Assembly (NCBI RefSeq): GCF_034497705.1
Contig: NZ_JAXRUV010000005.1
Coordinates: forward strand, 124,001-188,000
Reading direction: 5' to 3'
From: Marinococcus luteus_A
GTDB lineage: Bacteria; Bacillota; Bacilli; Bacillales; Marinococcaceae
Length of the DNA: 64,000 nucleotides
Shown here: one piece after another, positions 17,187 to 25,596 of the stretch
Numbering within the stretch: position 1 is the first letter of the stretch
Layout of the letters: each line of letters starts with the position of its first letter
Program-made: the position numbers and the translations under genes
The notes under the pieces: generated by a model
Told to the model about the DNA's origin: nothing
Databases searched by the model: none
The model's input: only the letters and a program-made list of their open reading frames with translations

Positions 17187-18461
17187 TTAATTATCAGGAA
17201 GTAAAAACGTTGAAATAGGCTCAAACGAAATCAGCAGGACTGCAATAATCAGCATCATTACAATAAATGGAGGCGTCCCGCGGATCGTATCGAGGTACGA
17301 TCGGTTAAATACCGCGCTCGCCGTGAATATATCCACGCCAAATGGCGGAGTTGCAGAACCAAGCGCTGCCTGGAAAGTAATAACCACCCCTAGATGGACT
17401 GGATCCACCCCTGCCTGGATCGCTGCTGGATAGAAAATCGGAGTCAATATCAGAATAACTACAATTGGATCCACAAACATACAGCCGATAAAGAAGAAAA
17501 TGGAGACAATAATCAAAACATAAATAGGCCCCGGGTCTCCTCCAAGGAAAGTATCTGTAATCATTTGAGGAATGCGAGCAAACTGAATGACCCATGCAAA
17601 TACTTGACCGCCGGCTACGAGCATAAAAACAGCCGAAGTTACGAGTCCTGAAGATAAAGCAATGCTGAACATCTGCTTCAGCTTTACTGTACGGTAAATA
17701 ATAACCTCCAATACAAAGGCATACACGACAGCCATTGCTGCTGCCTCTGTCGGAGTGAAAAGCCCGGAGTAAATTCCTCCAATAATAATGACTGGAAACA
17801 ATAGAGGAAAGATCGCATCAAATGTCATTTTTCCGCGCTCTTTCCAGGGAATTTTAGCTGCGAGCGGAATGCTGTAAATTTTTGCGTGTATGTAAGCATA
17901 AAGAGTAAAAAAGACAAATACGAGAAGGCCGGGGCCAATACCCGCAATGAACATATCTCCCAGGGAAGTACCGGAGATTAAGGAATACATAATCATCCCT
18001 ATACTCGGCGGTATGAGGAGCGCGACGTCGCTTGCATTAATAATAAAAGCAATAGCTGTGGAGTCTTTGTACCCTACTTTTAAAAGCCTCTGTCTCATTG
18101 GACCACCGATCGCTACCACCGTAGCCTGCGTAGACCCGGAAATCGAACCGAAGATGGTACAGGCGGCAGCTGTTGTAATTGCATAACCGCCCCGGAGGTG
18201 GCCGACAAAAGCGCCAATAAAATCAAGCAGCCGCTTTGATGTGTGGCCCTGGGACATAATGTCTGCTGCAAAGATAAACATGGGAACCGCCAAGAGTACG
18301 TAGCTTGATATCCCTTCAAGCATTTGCTGCAGCATGATGAACGGATCAACGGCATCAAAGAAAAACAGCACTATCACCAGCGGAGCCAAAATTAATGGAA
18401 CCATCATAGGGAAACCGAGTGCTAAAAAAATGACCATTATCGCAAGTAATGTAAAAAGCAT
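17187..18461 (-). CDS. dctM: TRAP transporter large permease (DctM family)
   Basis: 424 residues with about twelve hydrophobic segments. The family blocks are seen: VPMFIFAADIMSQGHTSKRL, FGSISGSTQATVVAIG, INASDVALLIPPSIGMIMYS and FTPTEAAAMAVVYAF. This subunit carries the sodium-coupled transport path. It lies between dctQ (28-base gap) and dctP (90-base gap), forming dctQ-dctM-dctP. Confidence 0.94.
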   Translation of the reverse strand: MLFTLLAIMVIFLALGFPMMVPLILAPLVIVLFFFDAVDPFIMLQQMLEGISSYVLLAVPMFIFAADIMSQGHTSKRLLDFIGAFVGHLRGGYAITTAAACTIFGSISGSTQATVVAIGGPMRQRLLKVGYKDSTAIAFIINASDVALLIPPSIGMIMYSLISGTSLGDMFIAGIGPGLLVFVFFTLYAYIHAKIYSIPLAAKIPWKERGKMTFDAIFPLLFPVIIIGGIYSGLFTPTEAAAMAVVYAFVLEVIIYRTVKLKQMFSIALSSGLVTSAVFMLVAGGQVFAWVIQFARIPQMITDTFLGGDPGPIYVLIIVSIFFFIGCMFVDPIVVILILTPIFYPAAIQAGVDPVHLGVVITFQAALGSATPPFGVDIFTASAVFNRSYLDTIRGTPPFIVMMLIIAVLLISFEPISTFLLPDN

Positions 18462-18489
18462 AATTGGTTCCTCTCATTCTCCGAAAATT

Positions 18490-19032
18490 TTATAGTTTGT
18501 TGGATTCTTTCGCTTCTTTTTCTGAATCGTAGTCTTTTCGTTCTGCTGCGATGTATACATCTTTATTTTTCACGTTCACCCAAAAGTTTCGTAAAAACTG
18601 AATACCTCCGAGCAAAAAGCCAATAGGTGCCCAAACAACCATCCAAACATAGGAAATCCGGAGGTAGTCGGTAACCCTGTTTTGCGAGGAGAGCACATAG
18701 TCATAGGAATAATACGCCAGAGTGAAAAGAACAAAGGCTGTAACGAGCGGAATAATGAGCGCCAGCGTTTTTCGGAACTTATACGGTACATTATCAAACA
18801 ATGCCGTCATGCTGATATGCCTGCCCTGCCTGGCCACATAGCCGAGACCGAGAAACGTGGCCATATAAATCGCAATCTGGCTGATTTCTTCTGCGAACGC
18901 CCATCCGCCGAGACCGAGGTTCCTGCTGATGGTGTTACCTGCCACCATTACCGTTATTGTAATGATGGAAAGCGACAGGACTGTCTCTTCAGCGCGTTTG
19001 AGACCTAAGTCAAGCCATTTCAATATTTTCAA
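18490..19032 (-). CDS. dctQ: TRAP transporter small permease (DctQ family)
   Basis: 180 residues with four hydrophobic segments, the DctQ topology, including FAEEISQIAIYMATFLGLGYV and the conserved RQGRHISMTAL loop. The start is TTG 19032 with only a weak ribosome site (GGGTG), so the N-terminus is less certain. First gene of the TRAP operon, 120 bases after the promoter at 19161-19189. The charged C-terminal tail is cytoplasmic. Confidence 0.88.
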   Translation of the reverse strand: MKILKWLDLGLKRAEETVLSLSIITITVMVAGNTISRNLGLGGWAFAEEISQIAIYMATFLGLGYVARQGRHISMTALFDNVPYKFRKTLALIIPLVTAFVLFTLAYYSYDYVLSSQNRVTDYLRISYVWMVVWAPIGFLLGGIQFLRNFWVNVKNKDVYIAAERKDYDSEKEAKESNKL

Positions 19033-19158
19033 TTTTCAAACACCCATTTCTGCATTTTTTTCAATTTTTAAAAAATATTTGCCGCAATTTGAGCTGGATG
19101 AAGACCTGACATCCTATCGGAATATATAGTTATGGAATTTATCTGTAATAAGTTAATG

Positions 19159-19189
19159 TAAGTATACTTAACATATACAATTGTTGCAA
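19159..19189 (-). promoter_or_regulatory. TRAP operon promoter with an overlapping palindromic operator
   Basis: Minus-strand TTGCAA (19184-19189), 17-base spacer, TATACT (19161-19166). The -10 lies inside the perfect 12-base palindrome TAAGTATACTTA (19159-19170). The core GTATAC is typical of operators for FCD-type GntR regulators, which often control organic-acid genes. No regulator gene is adjacent. Confidence 0.55.
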
Positions 19190-19470
19190 ATGGTTTAGGT
19201 ATATTTTATCTCTTTCATCCTTTATATACTAGCACTTAATCCCCAGTAATTCGTGCTGACGCCTGCTTTAGACCTGAGATCCTCCGTAGCAGCGATTTTC
19301 TGGGTTGAATCTACTTTTTAGTTTATTCATGTTTTCCTGCTTTCTTCGAGCAATGGCACCACGAATCTGATACCATGTGATAAAATATTGTTGCCTGTAC
19401 TTATATTTATCATAATGTGGGCTGTTCTTTATCCTTACTAACTGCCAAAATCCAGAAAGGACGTTCGTGA
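19190..19470. other. Divergent intergenic region, remainder
   Basis: AT-rich spacer between the TRAP promoter and yuiD. I see no further gene, RNA or repeat. It should contain the yuiD promoter, which I could not place convincingly. Confidence 0.4.
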
Positions 19471-19950
19471 ATGGAATTACTGCAGAACTTCCCACTCTTA
19501 GTGGCATTATCTTCTATCTTATTAGCACAGGCGATTAAAATACCTCTTGGTTTCATTGCTGCCAAAACCTGGGATGCTTCACTTATCACAAGTACCGGCG
19601 GTATGCCAAGCTCCCACTCCGCAGCGGTCACTTCTCTTTCTACAGCTATTGGTATAGAGCAGGGCTTTGATTCAAATCTTTTTGCCATCTGCATCGTTTT
19701 CGGCGTTATTGTAATGTTTGATGCTACCGGTGTCCGGAGGCACGCGGGTTATCATGCCACCGTCTTGAATCAGCTGGTTAATGACTTCAACCGCCTCGTG
19801 ACGGAAGCCAGATCCTGGCAGCAGAAACGCGAGCCCGAAAAACGCCAGGAGCTGAAAGAACTGCTTGGACATCAGCCGATTGAAGTTATCTTCGGCGCTA
19901 TCTTCGGAGTGGCTGTAACGTTCGCCGCTCACGCCATTTTCATTGTGTGA
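19471..19950 (+). CDS. yuiD: Divergent PAP2-family membrane protein (YuiD)
   Basis: 159 residues of the DUF212 group related to acid phosphatase/vanadium haloperoxidase enzymes. Conserved motifs are seen: GGMPSSHSAAVTSL (residues about 43-56), FDATGVRRHAGYHATVLN and HQPIEVIFGAIFGV. Three to four hydrophobic segments place it in the membrane. A lipid- or isoprenoid-phosphate substrate is plausible but unproven. ATG 19471 follows AAAGGACG. The yuiD-yum neighbourhood is as in B. subtilis. Confidence 0.88.
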   Translation: MELLQNFPLLVALSSILLAQAIKIPLGFIAAKTWDASLITSTGGMPSSHSAAVTSLSTAIGIEQGFDSNLFAICIVFGVIVMFDATGVRRHAGYHATVLNQLVNDFNRLVTEARSWQQKREPEKRQELKELLGHQPIEVIFGAIFGVAVTFAAHAIFIV

Positions 19951-19986
19951 TCAATTCTTATTTTGTATAGTTTCTCATGCGAAAGA

Positions 19987-20013
19987 AGCCCCCGACATAG
20001 TTTGCCGGGGGCT
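19987..20013. terminator. Bidirectional terminator-like hairpin
   Basis: AGCCCCCG/CCGGGGGCT with an 11-base loop between the convergent yuiD and ndh genes; T-tracts are interrupted on both sides (TTCTTTC toward minus, CCTTATTT toward plus). Confidence 0.75.
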
Positions 20014-20035
20014 CCTTATTTACTCTGTATTCATT

Positions 20036-21238
20036 TTAGAACGGGCTCTGCCCTTTACGGAGCAGGAAGCCAAAGCCGCCGAGAACCCATAGTGCACGGT
20101 TTTCGATCACTTTTTTCATAAAGTAGGCGGGACGGCCGTAAAGCTTTTTCGAACCTACAACGCCAATCGCTTCTTTTCCACCGAGAGAAGCCACTGTACC
20201 TTTAATGTCAGCCACAAATGCTTCTGTCGGACGTCCTTCCATCAATGCTTTGATGTTGTCGGCAGCTGTTTCACCCTGCTGGAGAGCGATTTGAGCTGTC
20301 GGCGGGAACGGACGGTCGATTTCTGTATTGATAATCAGAGAACAGTCACCGATAATAAACTCGCGCTCGTGACCAGGTGCACGCAGATCGTCGTCAACTT
20401 TCACACGGGCACGGTTGTTTTCGAAGCCGGATTCCTCAATAAGCGGATTGCCGCGAACACCAGTGGCCCAGATTACTGTCGATGTTTTCACTGATTCACC
20501 AGTATTCAGCTCTACACTGTTTTCCGTTACTGCTTTGATCGGTGAATCCAGTTTGAATTCCACCCCGCGGTTTTCAAGTAAATTCATAGCATACTCCACA
20601 AGCTCGGGATCAAAGCCTGGAAGTGCTGTCGGCATCGCTTCGATAACGTACATTTTTACTTTATTGCGCGGTACATCGTATTCTTTGCAAAGCTTGGGCA
20701 CGCGTTCACTCAGCTCACCCATAAATTCCATACCAGTAAATCCGGCACCTGCTACAACGAATGTCAGATCTTCTTCTTTTGCTTCGTCGCTATGATAACG
20801 GGCAAACATATATTCAATGCGGTCTTTCATCTGGCGGGCGCCATCCACCGTCCAGCGGTGATAGGAGTTTTCATAAACGCCTTCGATGCCAAACGTTTCA
20901 GAAATAGCCCCAACTCCTACGATAATGTAGTCGTACTGCAGTTCGCCGCCGGAAGCAAGCGTTACTTTCTTTTCTTCTGTAACAACTTTTGTAGCTTCAT
21001 CCTGTACGAAGTTAATTTTATTTAAATCAAGAATTTTACTGACTTTAATACGGGTGCGGTCATGGTGAAGCGTTCCTGCAGCCGGCTCGTGCAGCCAGGT
21101 GGTCTGGTAATGATAATCGTGCCTGCTGACCAGCGTAATGTTTGCATTGTCTGTTCCTACTTCTTTTGCAAGCTTTGAAGCGGAAACAAGACCAGCATAG
21201 CCAGCGCCTAAAATAACAATATTTGTTTTTCCTGCCAT
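20036..21238 (-). CDS. ndh: Type II NADH dehydrogenase (YumB/Ndh family)
   Basis: Single-subunit, non-pumping flavoenzyme that passes electrons from NADH to menaquinone on the inner face of the membrane. ATG 21238 follows GGAAGTGATTGAC and gives 400 residues. The FAD site GAGYAGL is at residues 11-17; the second Rossmann motif is FVVAGAGFTGMEFMGEL; WATGVRGNPLI and EFIIGDCSLI follow. The C-terminal GGFGFLLRKG carries the amphipathic membrane contact. A Rex-like operator lies 47 bases upstream of the start. Confidence 0.93.
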   Translation of the reverse strand: MAGKTNIVILGAGYAGLVSASKLAKEVGTDNANITLVSRHDYHYQTTWLHEPAAGTLHHDRTRIKVSKILDLNKINFVQDEATKVVTEEKKVTLASGGELQYDYIIVGVGAISETFGIEGVYENSYHRWTVDGARQMKDRIEYMFARYHSDEAKEEDLTFVVAGAGFTGMEFMGELSERVPKLCKEYDVPRNKVKMYVIEAMPTALPGFDPELVEYAMNLLENRGVEFKLDSPIKAVTENSVELNTGESVKTSTVIWATGVRGNPLIEESGFENNRARVKVDDDLRAPGHEREFIIGDCSLIINTEIDRPFPPTAQIALQQGETAADNIKALMEGRPTEAFVADIKGTVASLGGKEAIGVVGSKKLYGRPAYFMKKVIENRALWVLGGFGFLLRKGQSPF

Positions 21239-21284
21239 GTCAATCACTTCCATCTTTTAGATTTTTGCTAAAAGCAGCCCATGT

Positions 21285-21313
21285 ATGTGATTTATTTCAC
21301 GTACACAACTATA
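21285..21313 (-). promoter_or_regulatory. Rex-like operator overlapping the ndh start site
   Basis: ACGTGAAATAAATCACAT (minus strand, 21285-21302) matches the Bacillus Rex consensus TTGTGAAATAATTCACAA at 14 of 18 bases. A possible -10, TATAGT, lies at 21308-21313, so the box would cover the transcription start. Confidence 0.55.
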
Positions 21314-21623
21314 CCAAACCGCCTTTTCTTTAATAAAAAGAAAAGTTCGCTTCGTTTTCTGCTTTTAACGCGTTGCTTTTTGTAAAAAAATAGACACAAT
21401 CCCCGTATTTAATATTATGGGTTTTGCTATAACATTTCAACCTTTTTCCCGATTTTCACCTTTTTTCATCCCTTCTTCCTAAACGCAGCAGGAAATACCC
21501 TTGGCACTGATTTTGCTTATGTTACAATGTAACTCTTGAAACAATTTCTCAATTGGTTTCTATTTTTCTCAATCAGTATTATAATGGATTGAAATTTGAA
21601 AAGATTCTTGGAGGTGTACCTTA
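21314..21623. other. Divergent ndh/yumC intergenic region, remainder
   Basis: About 310 AT-rich bases. It contains TATAAT at about 21579-21584, a possible -10 for yumC, but no good -35. I see no gene or RNA. Confidence 0.35.
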
Positions 21624-22613
21624 GTGGTATTAGAGTCAGATATATATGATGTGACCATTATTGGCGGCGGCCCTACCGGTTTGTTTACCGCATTTTACGG
21701 AGGAATGCGTCAGGCTAAAGTTAAAATTATTGAAAGTATGCCACAGCTCGGTGGACAGCTTGCTGCCCTTTACCCAGAAAAATTTATATATGATGTGGCA
21801 GGGTTTCCGAAAGTCCGTGCCCAGGAGCTTGTGGATAATTTAATTGAACAGATGAACCCTTTCAATCCGGAGGTAGTGCTTGAACAAAGCGTAGAAAACG
21901 TTATCCGCAACGAAGATGATCTTATCGAGCTTCACACGGATAAAGGAGTCCATTACACCCGTACTATCATTATCACTGCCGGTGTAGGCGCCTTTCAGCC
22001 AAGAAAGCTTCAAATCGACGGCATGGAACCATACGAAGAATCCAACCTTCATTATTTCGTTAACGATCTTCAGGCGTTTGCCGGAGAAAAAGTGACGATT
22101 CTCGGCGGCGGCGATTCGGCTGTTGACTGGGCAAACATGCTTGATCCGATTGCGGACGTCACCCTTGCCCACCGTCGGGATAAATTCCGCGCTCACGAGC
22201 ACAGCGTCGAACAGCTTAACCAGTCGAATGTGGATATTCTGACACCGTTCCAGGTTAAAGATGTTCTCGGAGACGGCGAACGTATTCAGCAGGTCGTTTT
22301 TGAAGAAGTGAAAGGCACTGCTGAGCAGGTGGTCGACGTTGATTCCCTGATCGTCAACTACGGCTTCGTTTCTTCACTGGGCCCTATTAAAGAATGGGGA
22401 CTTGATATTCACAAAAATTCCATCATTGTAAACACGAAAATGGAAACGAATATCCCGGGCGTATACGCAGCAGGAGACGTTACTTCCTACGACGGCAAAG
22501 TAAAATTAATTGCTACCGGCTTCGGGGAAGCTCCTACAGCAGTGAACAATGCGATGAATTATATTAATCCAAAGGCAAAAGTCCAGCCAGGACACAGCTC
22601 CCATATGTTTTAA
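21624..22613 (+). CDS. yumC: Ferredoxin/flavodoxin-NADP(+) reductase, thioredoxin reductase-like (YumC)
   Basis: 329 residues. It starts at GTG 21624, eight bases after GGAGGTG. FAD motif TIIGGGPTGLFTAFYGG at residues about 11-27, NADPH motif VTILGGGDSAVDWANML, and the C-terminal GVYAAGDVTSYDGKVKLIATGFGEAPTAVNN. The thioredoxin reductase CxxC pair is missing, as expected for this class. It supplies reduced ferredoxin or flavodoxin for biosynthetic and Fe-S enzymes. Divergent from ndh, as in B. subtilis yumB/yumC. Confidence 0.95.
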   Translation: MVLESDIYDVTIIGGGPTGLFTAFYGGMRQAKVKIIESMPQLGGQLAALYPEKFIYDVAGFPKVRAQELVDNLIEQMNPFNPEVVLEQSVENVIRNEDDLIELHTDKGVHYTRTIIITAGVGAFQPRKLQIDGMEPYEESNLHYFVNDLQAFAGEKVTILGGGDSAVDWANMLDPIADVTLAHRRDKFRAHEHSVEQLNQSNVDILTPFQVKDVLGDGERIQQVVFEEVKGTAEQVVDVDSLIVNYGFVSSLGPIKEWGLDIHKNSIIVNTKMETNIPGVYAAGDVTSYDGKVKLIATGFGEAPTAVNNAMNYINPKAKVQPGHSSHMF

Positions 22614-22614
22614 T

Positions 22615-22646
22615 AAAAAAACGATCCCGAATACGGATCGTTTTTT
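22615..22646. terminator. Bidirectional terminator
   Basis: AAAAAACGATCC/GGATCGTTTTTT around a 7-base loop between the convergent yumC and lipoprotein genes. Confidence 0.92.
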
Positions 22647-22647
22647 G

Positions 22648-23118
22648 CTATTCAAAGCTGATCTCTTCGCCGGTTTCTTCCTCAACCGTCTCGGCAAAGC
22701 TGCTCTCCTCGTCTTCCATCCGCTCAAGCACCGGGTTGATGTTTTCTCCAATCGACTCCTGCAGATTCTCGGTGCTCATTAACTCTTCAGCAATAAACAC
22801 ATATTGGTTTGCATAGGAAACGTGCGCGTCGTACACTGCCTTCATGTCTTCACCCTCCGGCACGCTGATTGCTTCAACGTTATCGTAGGCTGTTACAAAA
22901 ATATCCTCCTGCATGCTTTGCAGCTCTTCGGCTGCCCCTTCCTCTTCATTTTCTACAGCGTTCACCGCTTCTGTAAGCTGCGTGTCCAGCTCATGAATTT
23001 CTGTGGCACTTTCATCCACTTTGTCTATGTATTGCTGTTCTTCGTCTGATAAGCTGCTTCCACAGCCTGCCAGCATAAGTACCCCAAGCGTTCCTGTAAA
23101 GATCGTTCGTTTTTTCAT
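22648..23118 (-). CDS. Small acidic lipoprotein of unknown function
   Basis: 156 residues. The signal MKKRTIFTGTLGVLMLAGC ends in a clear lipobox with Cys19. The mature part is very acidic (long Glu runs) and mostly helical by appearance (IDKVDESATEIHELDTQL, then AEELQSMQEDI), suggesting a small helical bundle anchored to the outer face of the membrane. ATG 23118 follows a GGGGGAG site. I cannot assign a family. It lies downstream of the A-type Fe-S gene but is separated from it by a terminator. Confidence 0.75.
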   Translation of the reverse strand: MKKRTIFTGTLGVLMLAGCGSSLSDEEQQYIDKVDESATEIHELDTQLTEAVNAVENEEEGAAEELQSMQEDIFVTAYDNVEAISVPEGEDMKAVYDAHVSYANQYVFIAEELMSTENLQESIGENINPVLERMEDEESSFAETVEEETGEEISFE

Positions 23119-23180
23119 AACTGACTCCCCCTGTCTTCACATTTTACAAATTATGCCTGTATGTGACCAGTAAAACACAA

Positions 23181-23211
23181 AAAAAGCAGCTGTGCCCTGA
23201 CAGCTGCTTTT
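23181..23211 (-). terminator. Intrinsic terminator of the A-type Fe-S gene
   Basis: AAAAAGCAGCTGT/ACAGCTGCTTTTT around loop GCCCTG; symmetrical but positioned for the minus-strand gene at 23227. Confidence 0.88.
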
Positions 23212-23226
23212 TCTAACGCTATTTTT

Positions 23227-23580
23227 CTAGCACTTCTCCGGTGTACCTTCTTTGGTTGCGGTCTTGAACGATGCGCCGCAGCCACAGGAAGCGATGGCGT
23301 TCGGATTGTCGATCGTAAAGCCGCCGCCCATCATGTTTTCCTTGAAATCGATGTTTACGCCGTCCAGAACAGGAGCACTCTCACTGTCTACAACGATTGG
23401 AACACCTTTGATTTCAAGCACCTGGTCGGTTTCTTCTACTATAGAATCAAAACCCATGCCGTAGGATAGGCCGGTGCAACCTCCGCCTTTTACGCCTACA
23501 CGCATATATAGTGAACTGTCGCCTTCTTCTTCAATCATGTCGAGCACACGCTGTGCTGCTGCATCCGATAATACTAACAT
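23227..23580 (-). CDS. A-type iron-sulfur carrier protein (IscA/SufA/ErpA family)
   Basis: 117 residues from ATG 23580, which follows AAAGGAGG; the longer frame to 23613 is not supported. It carries the three conserved cysteines: one in GGGCTGLSYG and two in SCGCGASF. These proteins deliver Fe-S clusters to target enzymes. It is the YutM-like member in this genome neighbourhood. A C-terminal extension (KTATKEGTPEKC) ends in an additional cysteine. Likely clients encoded nearby include LipA, IlvD and MqnE. Confidence 0.92.
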   Translation of the reverse strand: MLVLSDAAAQRVLDMIEEEGDSSLYMRVGVKGGGCTGLSYGMGFDSIVEETDQVLEIKGVPIVVDSESAPVLDGVNIDFKENMMGGGFTIDNPNAIASCGCGASFKTATKEGTPEKC

Positions 23581-23745
23581 TAGTGTTTCCTCCTTTGTGT
23601 ATCTGAGGCTCATTTATATTATAGACCCTTATCCTCCGTTCTTCAAATATTCCTCTTTTGTTTTTTCAGGTGGTTGTTTTTATAGGCAAATACCCGCACT
23701 TTGCATATACTTAAAGAAAGAACCTTAAATTAAGGAGGTGATTTC

Positions 23746-25380
23746 TTGAAGGCGTTAACTCTGCTCATACTGGTATTTAGTGTCGGCTGGATCATTATTG
23801 CGGAAAATACTAACCAGACTGTTTCTTTTTCCATGTTCCAAAGTGCTTCCACCACAAGCAATGAAACTGACTTAATCGAAGAGCAGAAAGAAATGGAAAA
23901 GCAGTGGCAGCAGGAGTATATGGCCGGAAACCACACTTTTAACAATCCAATGGTCATCCAGGATCCTTACGGAGAGGCTCCACTCACAGCTTTAACAAAA
24001 TTCCACACAGAAGCCCCAAGCCGTATTACCGTTACTGTAGCCAGTCGTGGCGAAACGCAGGATATCTCACATACATACCCTGCCTTTAATCGGGAGCATG
24101 AGGTTCCCGTCCTTGGCCTGTACCCCAATAACACTAACGAAGTTACTATTGAAGCAGAGGATCGTCAGGGGAATATTCAGGAGAAAACCGTGTCCATAGA
24201 AACTAATGATACTCCTGCTTTCGCTCATAACAGAGAGGTACTTGAAAGCTCTACGGCGGAAATGGAACCCGGTCTTACTTTTTTAACTCCCGGTAAATCC
24301 AAAGCCTATGGGGCGGATGAGGAGGGTGATATCCGCTGGTACTCTTCCCGGACCGGAGGGTTTGTTTTTAAACGGCTCTCCAATGGAAATCTGCTGCTCG
24401 GGGCGTCTGACTCTGAAGACAATCGCAATGACTATCTGTTTGAAACGGACATGCTTGGAAAGGTTCAGAATCAGTACAAGATTAACCTGCCCAACTACGA
24501 GGGCACTAACGTCATTCACCACGATGCCATCGAACTGCCTAACAATAACCTGTTAGTTACCGTGCACGACAACAGTAATTCTTACGTAGAGGATACTATG
24601 GTGGAAATTGACCGTGATACGGGCGAAACGGTGGAAACGCTCGATTTAAAAGACATCTTCCCCTCTGAAGTGCATGAAGAATATTCTGGCCCGAACGAAA
24701 GCGAAGGCGACTGGATGCATCAAAACGCTATCTGGTACGACGAAGAAAACAAAAGCATTCTCATATCCGGCCGTCATCAGGACGCCGTCATGAGCCTGAC
24801 TTATCCGGATATGGAGATCAACTGGATTCTTGGCGCTCCGGAGGGCTGGTCTGCGAATATGGACGAAAAAGTGCTCAAACCCGAAAACGGTAATTTAAAA
24901 TACCCCGGCGCTCAGCATGCCCCGATGATTCTTCCGGACCAGGATAACAATCCGGATACTAAGGACGTTCTCCTGTTTGATAACAACAGGGTAATCACCC
25001 GAGGCGATGAATCCATCAGCAAGGATTTCAGCCAGGGCATTCAATACCGTATCAATGAAGAGGAAGGCACCGTTGAGACCGTTTGGAATTACGGTAAAGA
25101 ACGCGGGAAAGATTTTTTCTCCAACGTGGTCGGCGATGCTGATTATTTGTACGAAACCGAAAACCGCCTGCTCACCTCCGGGTACCAGGAAACTGAAGAC
25201 GGCTATCAGGCCACTGTCGTTGAAACTGCCGGCACCACAGATGAAGTGGTGTACGAACTCGAGCTTTCCGGCATCGAGGAGGGGGACGGCCGGGTAGTTT
25301 ACCGTGCCGAGAGGATGCCTCTCTATCCGGAGGCATGGAATTACTCTTCCTCCTCTCCCGCGGGTACTTCTTCCGAATGA
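23746..25380 (+). CDS. Membrane-tethered arylsulfotransferase-like protein (ASST family)
   Basis: 544 residues with an N-terminal anchor (LTLLILVFSVGWIIIA, residues 4-19), a helical linker, a beta-sandwich-like N-domain and a beta-propeller. The ASST catalytic set can be placed: His258/His259 in NVIHHDAIELP, His325 in DWMHQNAIW, Arg343 in ILISGRHQDAV and His391 in AQHAPM, matching the transient sulfo-histidine, Arg and supporting His of AssT. Such enzymes move sulfate between phenols without PAPS. ATG 23746 follows AAGGAGGTG. Substrate and true activity are unknown. Confidence 0.75.
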   Translation: MKALTLLILVFSVGWIIIAENTNQTVSFSMFQSASTTSNETDLIEEQKEMEKQWQQEYMAGNHTFNNPMVIQDPYGEAPLTALTKFHTEAPSRITVTVASRGETQDISHTYPAFNREHEVPVLGLYPNNTNEVTIEAEDRQGNIQEKTVSIETNDTPAFAHNREVLESSTAEMEPGLTFLTPGKSKAYGADEEGDIRWYSSRTGGFVFKRLSNGNLLLGASDSEDNRNDYLFETDMLGKVQNQYKINLPNYEGTNVIHHDAIELPNNNLLVTVHDNSNSYVEDTMVEIDRDTGETVETLDLKDIFPSEVHEEYSGPNESEGDWMHQNAIWYDEENKSILISGRHQDAVMSLTYPDMEINWILGAPEGWSANMDEKVLKPENGNLKYPGAQHAPMILPDQDNNPDTKDVLLFDNNRVITRGDESISKDFSQGIQYRINEEEGTVETVWNYGKERGKDFFSNVVGDADYLYETENRLLTSGYQETEDGYQATVVETAGTTDEVVYELELSGIEEGDGRVVYRAERMPLYPEAWNYSSSSPAGTSSE

Positions 25381-25596
25381 AGAACTGCTTTGGGCGTTGT
25401 TACTTTCCTTCCGGAATACCACGATGTATAATAAGAAACTGAGCCCCGGAAATTCTTGTTAGCTTGATGTCTTTCCCTGGCAGTACCCTTTTATATACCT
25501 ATACAGCAGATAAGGTTTTGCACGTCGGTACGGAAGCCGTCTGCAGAACCGCTGAACTTTACAGTATTTCTTGTACATCGGAAAGGAAGGATTAAT

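Noticed and set aside
24283..24556. Open frames on both strands inside the arylsulfotransferase-like gene
   Set aside because: They are shadows of a long, motif-bearing gene and lack start signals.
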